From: a virus
IMG/VR virus record: IMGVR_UViG_3300006162_000037
Coordinates: 1 to 31,423 of that record
Strand: one strand, 5' to 3'
DNA: 31,423 bases
Shown here: positions 25,628 through 31,360 of the stretch, piece after piece
How positions within the stretch are numbered: position 1 is the stretch's first letter
Layout: each line of letters begins with the position of its first letter
Made by a program: the position numbers and the translations under genes
Notes under the pieces: model-generated
Databases searched by the model: none
What the model was told of the DNA's origin: nothing
The model's input: the letters and a program-made list of their open reading frames with translations, nothing else

Positions 25628-25867
25628 ATGGCTCTCTCAACCACACAAAAAGCACAGATAGCATTATTGCGCAGTAGGATTACTGATGAAGAATGGCAGC
25701 AAATGCCAAGTAGTGACGATTTCGCTATCAGCATAATTGCAAAATACACACCTCAATTAATTTCCATTATACAAAATAGAATACAGAGAAACACCGCATC
25801 GGTTGCGCAGCTTAATCAAGCGATCGCCACCGACACGGCCGACCTTGCTACGTTGCAAACGTCGTAG
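25628..25867 (+). CDS. Small helical protein of unknown function
   Basis: ATG 25628 is chosen because AAAGGAA lies 6 nt upstream; longer readings run back into the adhesin gene. The 79-aa product is helical: a short basic-acidic N-terminal part, then a segment (QLISIIQNRIQRNTASVAQLNQAIATDTADLATLQ) with coiled-coil spacing. It is followed 50 nt later by another coiled-coil gene, and the two look alike in style, perhaps an accessory pair of the adhesin or lysis genes. No family is recognised. Confidence 0.55.
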   Translation: MALSTTQKAQIALLRSRITDEEWQQMPSSDDFAISIIAKYTPQLISIIQNRIQRNTASVAQLNQAIATDTADLATLQTS

Positions 25868-25917
25868 TATTATTCGCTCACACATTTTTATTAACCAGCT
25901 CTTCGAAAGGATATTTT

Positions 25918-26172
25918 ATGACTGCAAATTTATCACAACTTCAACAGCAATTAGCTGTCGCGCAAGCGCAGGTGACACAATTCACAACGCAGCAAACGGC
26001 TTATAACTCACAGATAGATTCCATAAACAAAAATGCCGCCGCGCAGGTCGCCTCTATCCAGACACAGCTTGTAACCTTGAATAATAACCTAACCAATGAG
26101 AACGCCTTAATAGCATCGTTACAGTCACAGATTGCGGCCATAAACACACCTAGCGCGCCATCCGGTCAATAG
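25918..26172 (+). CDS. Coiled-coil protein of unknown function
   Basis: The 84-aa product is nearly all coiled coil (Gln/Ala/Leu-rich, residues 4-74), ending in a Pro/Ser tail. GAAAGGA lies upstream. It has no charged surface motif or membrane segment. It could be a fibre-trimerising or lysis-cassette accessory protein; the sequence itself says only that it oligomerises. Confidence 0.55.
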   Translation: MTANLSQLQQQLAVAQAQVTQFTTQQTAYNSQIDSINKNAAAQVASIQTQLVTLNNNLTNENALIASLQSQIAAINTPSAPSGQ

Positions 26173-26195
26173 TAGTTAAAAATGGGGAATCGTTT

Positions 26196-26522
26196 ATGCA
26201 AGACGAAAAAGTGGATTATCAAGGCAAGAGCCACAAAAAACGTAATACAATACATCAGAATTTTATTGCTAAATTTTGGGATAAAAACACTCCGTTACCG
26301 CAGCTCGTGGGTTATGTGTTTATGTTGATGACGATCGTGGGTACAGCCTCAGCGGTATGGACGGCGCTCAATAACACAGTATCCGCACACGAGACACGCC
26401 TTGCAGCTCATGAATCGCGCTTAACTTCGATCGAGACTTGGAAACAAGATAAAGATACGAGAGACGCGCGCATAGAGCAAAAATTAGACGATATTCACGA
26501 CGCCTTGCTACAGAAACACTAA
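26196..26522 (+). CDS. Membrane-anchored coiled-coil protein in the lysis cassette
   Basis: The 108-aa protein has a basic N-terminus (KSHKKRN), one transmembrane segment at about 38-60 (VGYVFMLMTIVGTASAVW), then a heptad-like coiled coil with HETRLAAHESRLTSIETW. A basic N-terminus inside and a coiled coil outside would place the coil in the periplasm. It lies directly before the endolysin, the usual place for a holin or regulator. A one-helix holin or antiholin, or a membrane-tethered coil, are all possible. It is not the i-spanin, since a better candidate pair follows. GGGGAA is the ribosome site. Confidence 0.55.
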   Translation: MQDEKVDYQGKSHKKRNTIHQNFIAKFWDKNTPLPQLVGYVFMLMTIVGTASAVWTALNNTVSAHETRLAAHESRLTSIETWKQDKDTRDARIEQKLDDIHDALLQKH

Positions 26523-26554
26523 TCCCCATCATCAACTTAAAAGAGAGGACTATC

Positions 26555-27160
26555 ATGGTAGACGAAACAAACGATGATTCTACTGAAACGACTGCCACTT
26601 CCGGCGGCCTTATCAGTAAAATAACGGGGCTTTTTGGTGGACATCAAGAGCCTACTTCTGATGCCACTGATAGCACCGACACGTCGGATTCTGATGATTT
26701 TCAGATTCCGTATGTAGATCCACACCTCGAGATTAAAGTTGTGGCTCAAACAGTATGGGCAGAAGATCGCAGCGGCGGCATACCGGGTATGTCAGCGGTC
26801 GCTAATGTTATCGGCAACCGTGTCGCGATCGCGCGTAAATATATCGAGGACAACAACGAGCCGCATCCGCTTTATGGAAATGGCACATTTACGGATTGTT
26901 GCAAGCGCCCGGAGCAATTTTCTTGCTGGAACAATGGGGATCCTAATCTCCCGTTATTGCAAACAGTAACGATCAGCAATCCGCTATTCTTACAAGCCAT
27001 GCAGATCGCCTCGCAAGAGGTTACAGGCGTATTGCTCGATGAAACAAAAGCGGCAACGCATTACATAGCTAAGACGATCGCGCATTTTCCGGCTTGGGCA
27101 AAAGGATTAGAGCCATGTGCAGATATCGGTGGGCAATGGTTTTATAACAACGTGCCGTAA
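26555..27160 (+). CDS. Endolysin: SleB-like cell-wall hydrolase
   Basis: Residues ~58-201 match the SleB/Hydrolase_2 (PF07486) fold: VVAQTVWAEDRSGG with catalytic Glu70, a GMSAVANVIGNRV helix, RPEQFSCW, the ATHYIAK strand (167-173) and a C-terminal IGGQWFY. The enzyme cuts peptidoglycan glycan strands. Residues 1-50 are an Asp/Ser/Thr-rich linker with a small amphipathic patch (GLISKITGLFGG, 18-29). There is no signal peptide, so a holin is needed. GAGAGGA is a strong ribosome site. Confidence 0.85.
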   Translation: MVDETNDDSTETTATSGGLISKITGLFGGHQEPTSDATDSTDTSDSDDFQIPYVDPHLEIKVVAQTVWAEDRSGGIPGMSAVANVIGNRVAIARKYIEDNNEPHPLYGNGTFTDCCKRPEQFSCWNNGDPNLPLLQTVTISNPLFLQAMQIASQEVTGVLLDETKAATHYIAKTIAHFPAWAKGLEPCADIGGQWFYNNVP

Positions 27161-27163
27161 TCG

Positions 27164-27192
27164 TTGACACTTTAGTTTTCAAGTCGCATAAT
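27164..27192 (+). promoter_or_regulatory. Near-consensus sigma70 promoter
   Basis: TTGACA (27164-27169) and CATAAT (27187-27192) are separated by exactly 17 bp, in the 69-nt gap between the endolysin and the Ala-rich gene. It should start transcripts near 27199, upstream of the AAGGAG at 27216-27221, and would drive the 27230 gene and both spanins. It lies at the end of a long run of closely packed genes. Confidence 0.7.
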
Positions 27193-27229
27193 TCACAGGC
27201 TAGCATTTTAACATTAAGGAGTATTTTTT

Positions 27230-27670
27230 ATGAGTATCTCAACTTTATGGGCTGAATTTGTTACATGGTGGACTGGCTCTGCTATTGGCAAAGCAATCGA
27301 TTCTGATGCACAGGCCGCTATTGCTGAATTAGAAAGCATTGGCGCACAACAGGCAGAGGCCGCCGGCCTTACTATTGCCGAAGCCGCTCTCGCAGGTTTG
27401 GCAACTGGTGGCGCTGCTGGTGCTTTTGCTGCTGGTGTCGCTGCTGCACCTGCTGCACTCAAAACAGCTGAAAATAATATCAGCAACGCGACAGTTAATA
27501 CGCTGGTTTCAAGTGTAGTAAATCAGATCCAGAATCAACAGGCTGGCGCTACTTCTCAGTCGGGGAATGTTGTTCCTACTGGCTCTCTCGCCTCTACTAC
27601 TGAATCAGCTTCTACCGAAGCATCGACAAGTGCTTCCTCTACGACAGAAACAACCGGCGCAGCTGGTTAA
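27230..27670 (+). CDS. Ala/Gly-rich protein of unknown function behind its own promoter
   Basis: The 146-aa protein has an N-terminal Trp-containing helix (LWAEFVTWWTGS), an Ala-rich weakly hydrophobic segment (48-77, with GGAAGAF), and a Ser/Thr-rich tail (107-146) likely to be unstructured. The middle resembles the helices of pore-forming or membrane-associated small proteins, which fits the slot between endolysin and spanins, but it is too weak for a firm transmembrane call. AAGGAG and a sigma70-type promoter lie directly upstream. A holin-like role is possible but not shown. Confidence 0.55.
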   Translation: MSISTLWAEFVTWWTGSAIGKAIDSDAQAAIAELESIGAQQAEAAGLTIAEAALAGLATGGAAGAFAAGVAAAPAALKTAENNISNATVNTLVSSVVNQIQNQQAGATSQSGNVVPTGSLASTTESASTEASTSASSTTETTGAAG

Positions 27671-27671
27671 T

Positions 27672-27899
27672 ATGTGGACTGCTATAACAGCAATCTTCTC
27701 GATAATTTCTGGGCTATTGGGTATCCCCCAATGGCTCAGAGATCGAGCGAATGTTAAACAGGGCAAGATTGACCAGCAATTATCCGATGCGAATGCCCTG
27801 CAAGCACAGGAGGATAAAGCTCATGAAGTCACTCAATCAACTGGTGCTCTTAGCGATGATGCTATCGCTGACAAGCTGCGCGACTACACAATCAAATAG
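27672..27899 (+). CDS. Inner-membrane spanin (Rz-like)
   Basis: ATG 27672 lies one base after the previous stop; longer readings begin inside the Ala-rich gene. The 75-aa product has an N-terminal membrane segment (TAITAIFSIISGLLGI, residues 3-18) and then a charged helix, the i-spanin topology, with the coil in the periplasm. The o-spanin gene begins within it in the +1 frame. Spanins fuse inner and outer membranes in the last lysis step and are found only with Gram-negative hosts. The helix is short compared with lambda Rz, so the call leans on the partner. Confidence 0.72.
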   Translation: MWTAITAIFSIISGLLGIPQWLRDRANVKQGKIDQQLSDANALQAQEDKAHEVTQSTGALSDDAIADKLRDYTIK

Positions 27900-28026
27900 C
27901 TTTTGCAGTATCGCCAATCCTATCTATATTTCTAAAAACGACAAACTCACACCGAACACCGCCCAGCAGATCTATAACCATGATGTCACTGGCACCGTGT
28001 TGTGTGGGTGGGTTAAGACGAAATAA
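27823..28026 (+). CDS. Outer-membrane lipoprotein spanin (Rz1-like)
   Basis: The 67-aa ORF starts at ATG 27823 with AGGAGG at 27808-27813, overlapping the i-spanin by 77 nt in the +1 frame. Residues 1-18 are a lipoprotein signal with a lipobox Leu-Thr-Ser-Cys (lipidated Cys19). The mature part, with SFCSIANPIYISKNDKLTPNTAQQIYNHD, matches the short o-spanin-like lipoproteins seen at this position in other phages. It would link the outer membrane to the i-spanin. Its last 14 nt overlap a gene on the other strand. Confidence 0.8.
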   Translation: MKSLNQLVLLAMMLSLTSCATTQSNSFCSIANPIYISKNDKLTPNTAQQIYNHDVTGTVLCGWVKTK

Positions 28027-28387
28027 CGGCTTTTATTTTCTCGTCAAATGGGCCGGGCATGTCGTGCTTTAGCCAGAGCCGCATAAACTCCTCGAGGTTA
28101 TACTCAACGCAATAGGACACTTGCAGATCCTTGCGATATTTCTTGGCCGGGGATCCAAGCATGAAAATACAATCCAGAGCGACTCGGCCGTGTTTAGAAT
28201 GATCGTATTCTATCCATGCGTGGGCTATTGTCTTTCCAAGATCATCCGGGTGATTTGCAATCCCGATCCCGTGGCAGATAACCATATTATCCCCGTGGTG
28301 CGTTAAAAACGTCTTGGCCGTGCTATCGAAGCAGGATCCAAAGGGATTGACGTTCTTACGGCCGTTTATGATCATATCCCGGCTCAT
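28013..28387 (-). CDS. Possible Cys-His-Asp (papain/transglutaminase-like) protein
   Basis: The 124-aa protein contains NPFGSCFDSTAKTFL with Cys19 at the start of a helix, then KTIAHAWIEYD with His56, then RVALDCIF with Asp72. That order and spacing (Cys, HAW.E, ..D) recall transglutaminase- or papain-like folds. The C-terminal YRKDLQVSYCVEYNLEEFMRLW is a likely helix-strand end. Similar small proteins occur in other phages without an assigned role. GGAG lies upstream of ATG 28387. It is convergent to the spanins and overlaps the o-spanin end by 14 nt. The triad is an inference from pattern. Confidence 0.5.
   Translation of the reverse strand: MSRDMIINGRKNVNPFGSCFDSTAKTFLTHHGDNMVICHGIGIANHPDDLGKTIAHAWIEYDHSKHGRVALDCIFMLGSPAKKYRKDLQVSYCVEYNLEEFMRLWLKHDMPGPFDEKIKAVISS
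28017..28045. terminator. Possible weak inverted repeat at the convergent gene ends
   Basis: GACGA-AATAA (28017-28026) can pair with TTATT and TCGTC (28033-28045), with a 6-nt loop and a 3-nt bulge. It sits across the overlapping stops of the o-spanin gene and the minus-strand gene. It is AT-rich and has no clear T-tract, so termination is doubtful. Confidence 0.25.
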
Positions 28388-28388
28388 C

Positions 28389-28661
28389 TCAGCTCCGCAG
28401 TAAATGCTTTATTGCTTGGCCATCGCAAGCACTGCAAAGGTTATCTCCTACCCAATGGCAAGTGTAGCCGGTGCGTTCAATGCACCCATTGCAATTTGTG
28501 TCATTGCATCCGCATTTATAACACACGCGGAGATTTTTAGGCGCATCCATGCCGCATTGATTGCAGGTATATTTCCCCCCAATCTTTATATAAAAGTGCC
28601 GGCATTTTTCCTGTCGGGCTGTTTTTTTATTTTGCGGTGAGCACATAATCGACCAGATCAT
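28389..28661 (-). CDS. Cys-rich, probably zinc-binding protein
   Basis: The 90-aa reading has CxxC pairs at 33/36, 47/50 and 76/79 plus Cys52, 57, 60 and 68, suggesting two or three zinc ribbons or knuckles. An alternative start at Met6 (28646) is as likely, since neither ATG has a clear ribosome site and both lie within the small ORF upstream (28627-28740), from which translation may be coupled. Such proteins bind nucleic acids or act as small adaptors; the function is not shown. Its stop lies just before the start of the possible Cys-His-Asp gene. Confidence 0.6.
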   Translation of the reverse strand: MIWSIMCSPQNKKTARQEKCRHFYIKIGGKYTCNQCGMDAPKNLRVCYKCGCNDTNCNGCIERTGYTCHWVGDNLCSACDGQAIKHLLRS

Positions 28662-28740
28662 AAACGGCAGCGGCCGGTAGCCACCACATTGAAAAATTCC
28701 CCAAGCTGGCTATTTTTAGCGCGACAAGCAATGTAAACAT
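28627..28740 (-). CDS. Small hydrophobic protein, 37 aa
   Basis: This short ORF starts at ATG 28740, one base after the stop of the upstream gene. A run of GGGGGG in that gene's last codons lies about 6 nt before it, a very strong ribosome site. The product has hydrophobic stretches at 1-14 and 18-35, so it is probably a membrane peptide. Its end overlaps the start of the Cys-rich gene in another frame. The tight coupling and strong site support a real gene. Confidence 0.55.
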   Translation of the reverse strand: MFTLLVALKIASLGNFSMWWLPAAAVYDLVDYVLTAK

Positions 28741-28741
28741 A

Positions 28742-29032
28742 TTATTCCCCCCTTTTGATTAAGCCGAGATGCCCCCGGCGTAGTTTTTCCGTTTCCTGCC
28801 ATTTTCGCTCTAGTGTTATTTCCTGCTTGCTCAATGGCTCTTTTCCCCAATGTATACGCTCGGCCCAATGCAGGATGGATCTCTGGATATTAAACTCTTG
28901 TATGGCTTCCCGGGCTTGTTCCGTTTCGCTATGAGCGAAGTCGCTCCCCACCAGCTGAATCATACGCGCTCGAGATTGCTCGGTTAAATACATGAGCTGC
29001 GCGAGTATGTTCGCTGTTACGGGGTTCGTCAT
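28742..29032 (-). CDS. Helical phage protein of unknown function
   Basis: The 96-aa protein is largely alpha-helical with Glu/Arg-rich segments (MTNPVTANILAQLMYLTEQSRARMIQL, then SETEQAREAIQEFNIQRSIL) and a basic C-terminus. No motif identifies it. AGGAAAGG precedes the ATG, and it is coupled to the small hydrophobic ORF that follows. The gene is typical of phage accessory clusters. Confidence 0.55.
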   Translation of the reverse strand: MTNPVTANILAQLMYLTEQSRARMIQLVGSDFAHSETEQAREAIQEFNIQRSILHWAERIHWGKEPLSKQEITLERKWQETEKLRRGHLGLIKRGE

Positions 29033-29033
29033 A

Positions 29034-29270
29034 TCAATTTGCCTTTCCTGTTACGGCAGGATCAAAGTTTAATATCATATTTAGTACCTCGAGCAAAGCT
29101 TGTGCATTTTTGTCTGTCATGATAACGGCGCTCCGATAATGCCCTTCTCCGGGATTATACTCTTCGCGGAAGGAAATGCGGATACCGCCTTCCATTTTCC
29201 CGACGAAGAAATTATTAATGTAAATCGCCGGCGTGGCGTGGATCTCCTTTAGATCGGGTTCATTTTTCAT
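29034..29270 (-). CDS. Small DUF3467-like protein
   Basis: The 78-aa protein has PAIYINNFFVGKMEGGIRISFRE followed by HYRSAVIMTDKNAQALLEVLNMIL. This arrangement of a short strand-turn part and a C-terminal helix resembles the small DUF3467 family, whose function is unknown. AAAGGA lies upstream of ATG 29270. It sits 1 nt before the next gene's start and 6 nt after the DUF6378 gene. Confidence 0.5.
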   Translation of the reverse strand: MKNEPDLKEIHATPAIYINNFFVGKMEGGIRISFREEYNPGEGHYRSAVIMTDKNAQALLEVLNMILNFDPAVTGKAN

Positions 29271-29276
29271 TGATCT

Positions 29277-29552
29277 CTATCCTTTGTTAGAATGGAGTGT
29301 ATCAGCCACAAGTTTTGTATAACCCACAATGTCATGCCAGCTATCGTGATATTCGGGGTCGCCATTAAGTATGCGCCCTATCTTATGAGCGATCATATCG
29401 AGAGCCTCGCGCTTATCAGGGGAAAGGCGTTGCCATCCGGCAGTTCCGTGCATGGTGTCCTTCAACCGCTGTGTTATCCAAGCGTGTCCAGAAAAATCAC
29501 CATAACGCTTCCCGCGCTCTGCGAGCGTTGTTTCTATGGTTTCTGACTCCAT
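29277..29552 (-). CDS. DUF6378 family phage protein
   Basis: The 91-aa protein contains ERGKRYGDF (12-20), a KREALDMIAHKIGRILNGDP segment (47-66) and YHDSWHDIVGYTKLV (68-82), the conserved landmarks of DUF6378, common in phages of Proteobacteria. The conserved His/Asp/Lys positions suggest an enzymatic or nucleotide-related role, but none is established to my knowledge. GGGGGG lies upstream of ATG 29552. It continues the minus-strand accessory operon. Confidence 0.75.
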   Translation of the reverse strand: MESETIETTLAERGKRYGDFSGHAWITQRLKDTMHGTAGWQRLSPDKREALDMIAHKIGRILNGDPEYHDSWHDIVGYTKLVADTLHSNKG

Positions 29553-29553
29553 A

Positions 29554-29928
29554 CTACTTCCCCCCCTCTGTTTTGGTTAATAAATGCTCCACATATTGTT
29601 GTTTTAACCTGTTCCATATTGCATCGTCGCCCATTGGCAAAATGATTGGTATCCAATACTCAGAAGCCCAGAGTGAGGTTCCGTCATGCCAGCATTGACC
29701 GTTGTTTTGATCGCATTTTTTGTTATGCGAACCCTTACCTAAATATTTAGGCTTTGATTCTTTAGTGTAATGATATTCCACACCACCATAATATCTTTCG
29801 CCACCCCCTCCTTGCCATTCCTTACCAGTTTCATTTACCCAAAATGACACGCTCCCTAATTTTCCTGAGACACACCATTCCTGCCTGCCGTCTGGGTATT
29901 CAAAATATTTTTTGATTATATCATTCAT
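29554..29928 (-). CDS. Hypothetical phage protein
   Basis: ATG 29928 is chosen because AGGAGAAG lies about 7 nt upstream, while the longer reading starts inside the neighbouring gene. The 124-aa product opens NDIIKKYFEYPDGRQEW and has several Trp and Gly-rich turns (YYGGVEYHYTKES, SEYWIPIILP). No family is recognised. It starts 1 nt after the stop of the 346-aa gene and ends with TKTEGGK, the C-terminal copy of a repeated 13-bp element. Confidence 0.55.
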   Translation of the reverse strand: MNDIIKKYFEYPDGRQEWCVSGKLGSVSFWVNETGKEWQGGGGERYYGGVEYHYTKESKPKYLGKGSHNKKCDQNNGQCWHDGTSLWASEYWIPIILPMGDDAIWNRLKQQYVEHLLTKTEGGK

Positions 29929-30064
29929 CTCACTTCTCCTCTGTTTTGGTGCATGTAGGGCATTCTGCATCTGATGGACTCCACATAGCAGTAGAACCAC
30001 ATTTCTCGCATTTCCAGTCTACGGGCATAGTGCGTTTTAACTGAATCTCATCCTCTGTTTTGGT
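29565..30064. repeat. Three copies of a 13-bp direct repeat
   Basis: CCTCTGTTTTGGT lies at 29565-29577, 29938-29950 and 30052-30064, reading ACCAAAACAGAGG on the coding strand. Two copies encode the last residues (TKTE..) of genes and extend into the ribosome site of the next gene; the third is internal to the 346-aa gene, just before its zinc-ribbon module. The last two copies bracket that module. Confidence 0.8.
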
Positions 30065-30970
30065 GGTTATTTCACGATATATTTTTAATCCATTATTATC
30101 TGTACAGAGGTAATCCAATTTCTGCCACTGAGGGGTGGGGTGCTTTGGTTCCCATCCCTGTTGTTTCAAGCAAGCAAAAACATTTTCAAAAGGTAACAAT
30201 CCGCTGTGTGAGTACCCGTAAGTCCCATCTTGATATTTGCGGATAGTTATTTCACAAAAGCGTTCCGCTTCTTCTTTGGACAATGGCGTAACCACCGCAA
30301 CCTGAGAGGTGGGGTGCGATGTAAGTTTAGCAATTATCTGTTTGCCATGCTTATCCCATATAGCCTCAAACTCTTTGCCAATATCTTCTATGGATGCCCA
30401 CGAGTGTGCAAGGTCAAGGTCTGCCGCAATTTGTTTCCAAAAATCAGCATCCGACGCAACCTCACTTTGTTGCCGCTCGGTTGTTTGAGCGCGTGCAATT
30501 ATCTTTTGCACCATTTCGTATTGCTTAAAATGCTTTCGCTTGAACTCTTCTACAGCTTCGCCTTTCATGAGTTGCAATAATGCCGCTAATTGAACAAGTT
30601 CCGCATCGTTGAGTGGCCCAACCACCGCAACCTTGTTAGGCCAATGTTGACTAACTTTAGCGATACATTTGTCTATAGCACTATTCCACCACGAAGGGCC
30701 GTAGCCTTGTAGAGAGTTTGCGGGGTCTTCAGGCTCCGTTTGTTTCATAAGATTAAGGCTATCAAGCAAAGTTTGTATACATTCCCCCTCCGCTTGTTTA
30801 CAAACAGGCGAGTTTGTATCTTTTGACATATATTCCGCACAGGCTTGCCAGCACGAAAAAAGATTTTTATCGTTATCATAAAAATATTCGCCATCACGAT
30901 AATAAGGTTTGGCACCTTTAGTCCATTCCCTATACCACTCCTCAAATGCTTCTCGCAGTTTATCAGTCAT
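29930..30970 (-). CDS. Modular phage protein with C-terminal zinc ribbon
   Basis: The 346-aa protein is a mosaic. Residues 1-50 (LREAFEEWYREWT...SCWQACAEYM) are a domain common at the start of phage proteins of unknown role. Two similar segments, VAVVGPLNDAELVQL (about 113-127) and VAVVTPLSKEEAERF (about 224-238), look like repeated modules. The C-terminus has Cys-X2-Cys and Cys-X2-Cys (CEKCG...CPTC), a zinc ribbon bracketed by 13-bp repeats. GGGGG lies upstream of ATG 30970. GATC is almost absent, unlike elsewhere. A role in takeover is possible but not shown. Confidence 0.6.
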   Translation of the reverse strand: MTDKLREAFEEWYREWTKGAKPYYRDGEYFYDNDKNLFSCWQACAEYMSKDTNSPVCKQAEGECIQTLLDSLNLMKQTEPEDPANSLQGYGPSWWNSAIDKCIAKVSQHWPNKVAVVGPLNDAELVQLAALLQLMKGEAVEEFKRKHFKQYEMVQKIIARAQTTERQQSEVASDADFWKQIAADLDLAHSWASIEDIGKEFEAIWDKHGKQIIAKLTSHPTSQVAVVTPLSKEEAERFCEITIRKYQDGTYGYSHSGLLPFENVFACLKQQGWEPKHPTPQWQKLDYLCTDNNGLKIYREITTKTEDEIQLKRTMPVDWKCEKCGSTAMWSPSDAECPTCTKTEEK

Positions 30971-31191
30971 AACACCCCCGAATAAAAATCATTCCATTGT
31001 TCTGCCCAATATTTTTCATTTTCCACAAAGCAAGATTTGCACGAACAAATCCAATTGCTTTTATCATCCACATACTGAGTGTTTTGTCTGCGCCATTTTG
31101 TAGATAAAGAAAAATGCACACCCCTTTCTCCATTTTTACAAATGAGACGAGTTAGCTTAGGAAATCGTGGCTTCCATACAGTTTTACTCAT
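30967..31191 (-). CDS. Small basic Trp/Cys-containing protein
   Basis: The 74-aa product has a basic N-terminus (KTVWKPRFPKLTRLICKNGERG), then WICSCKSCF with Cys-X-Cys-X2-Cys and an aromatic C-terminus. One metal-binding knuckle is possible. GAGGGGG is the ribosome site, and its start overlaps the stop of the upstream gene (ATGA). The next gene also begins within its stop. It belongs to the same operon; the family is not recognised. Confidence 0.5.
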   Translation of the reverse strand: MSKTVWKPRFPKLTRLICKNGERGVHFSLSTKWRRQNTQYVDDKSNWICSCKSCFVENEKYWAEQWNDFYSGVL

Positions 31192-31346
31192 AACCCCCTC
31201 AATTCTTCTGGCAGGGAGGCGAGGGCTTTTTGTTTTCCTTCATTTACAAATTGCGCTTCTAGTCCGAAATGCGGAGCTACATAATATATAGCGGCCACAT
31301 CAAATGCCCCTTCGCGGAAGCCCTTATCCAGTTCTATGTCAAACAT
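31188..31346 (-). CDS. Small 52-aa protein
   Basis: This short ORF reads from ATG 31346 to TGA 31188-31190. GGGAG lies 5 nt before the start, a good ribosome site. The product (MFDIELDKGFREGAFDVAAI, then YYVAPHFGLEAQFV) ends with a Leu-rich tail whose last codons contain the next gene's GAGGGGG site. Regular codon use and tight packing support it as real. No family is recognised. Confidence 0.5.
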   Translation of the reverse strand: MFDIELDKGFREGAFDVAAIYYVAPHFGLEAQFVNEGKQKALASLPEELRGL

Positions 31347-31360
31347 ATATTCTCCCAATG

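Noticed and set aside
26739-26969. 76-aa basic frame within the endolysin
   Set aside because: It is a shadow frame; the SleB frame has clear family motifs across the same bases.
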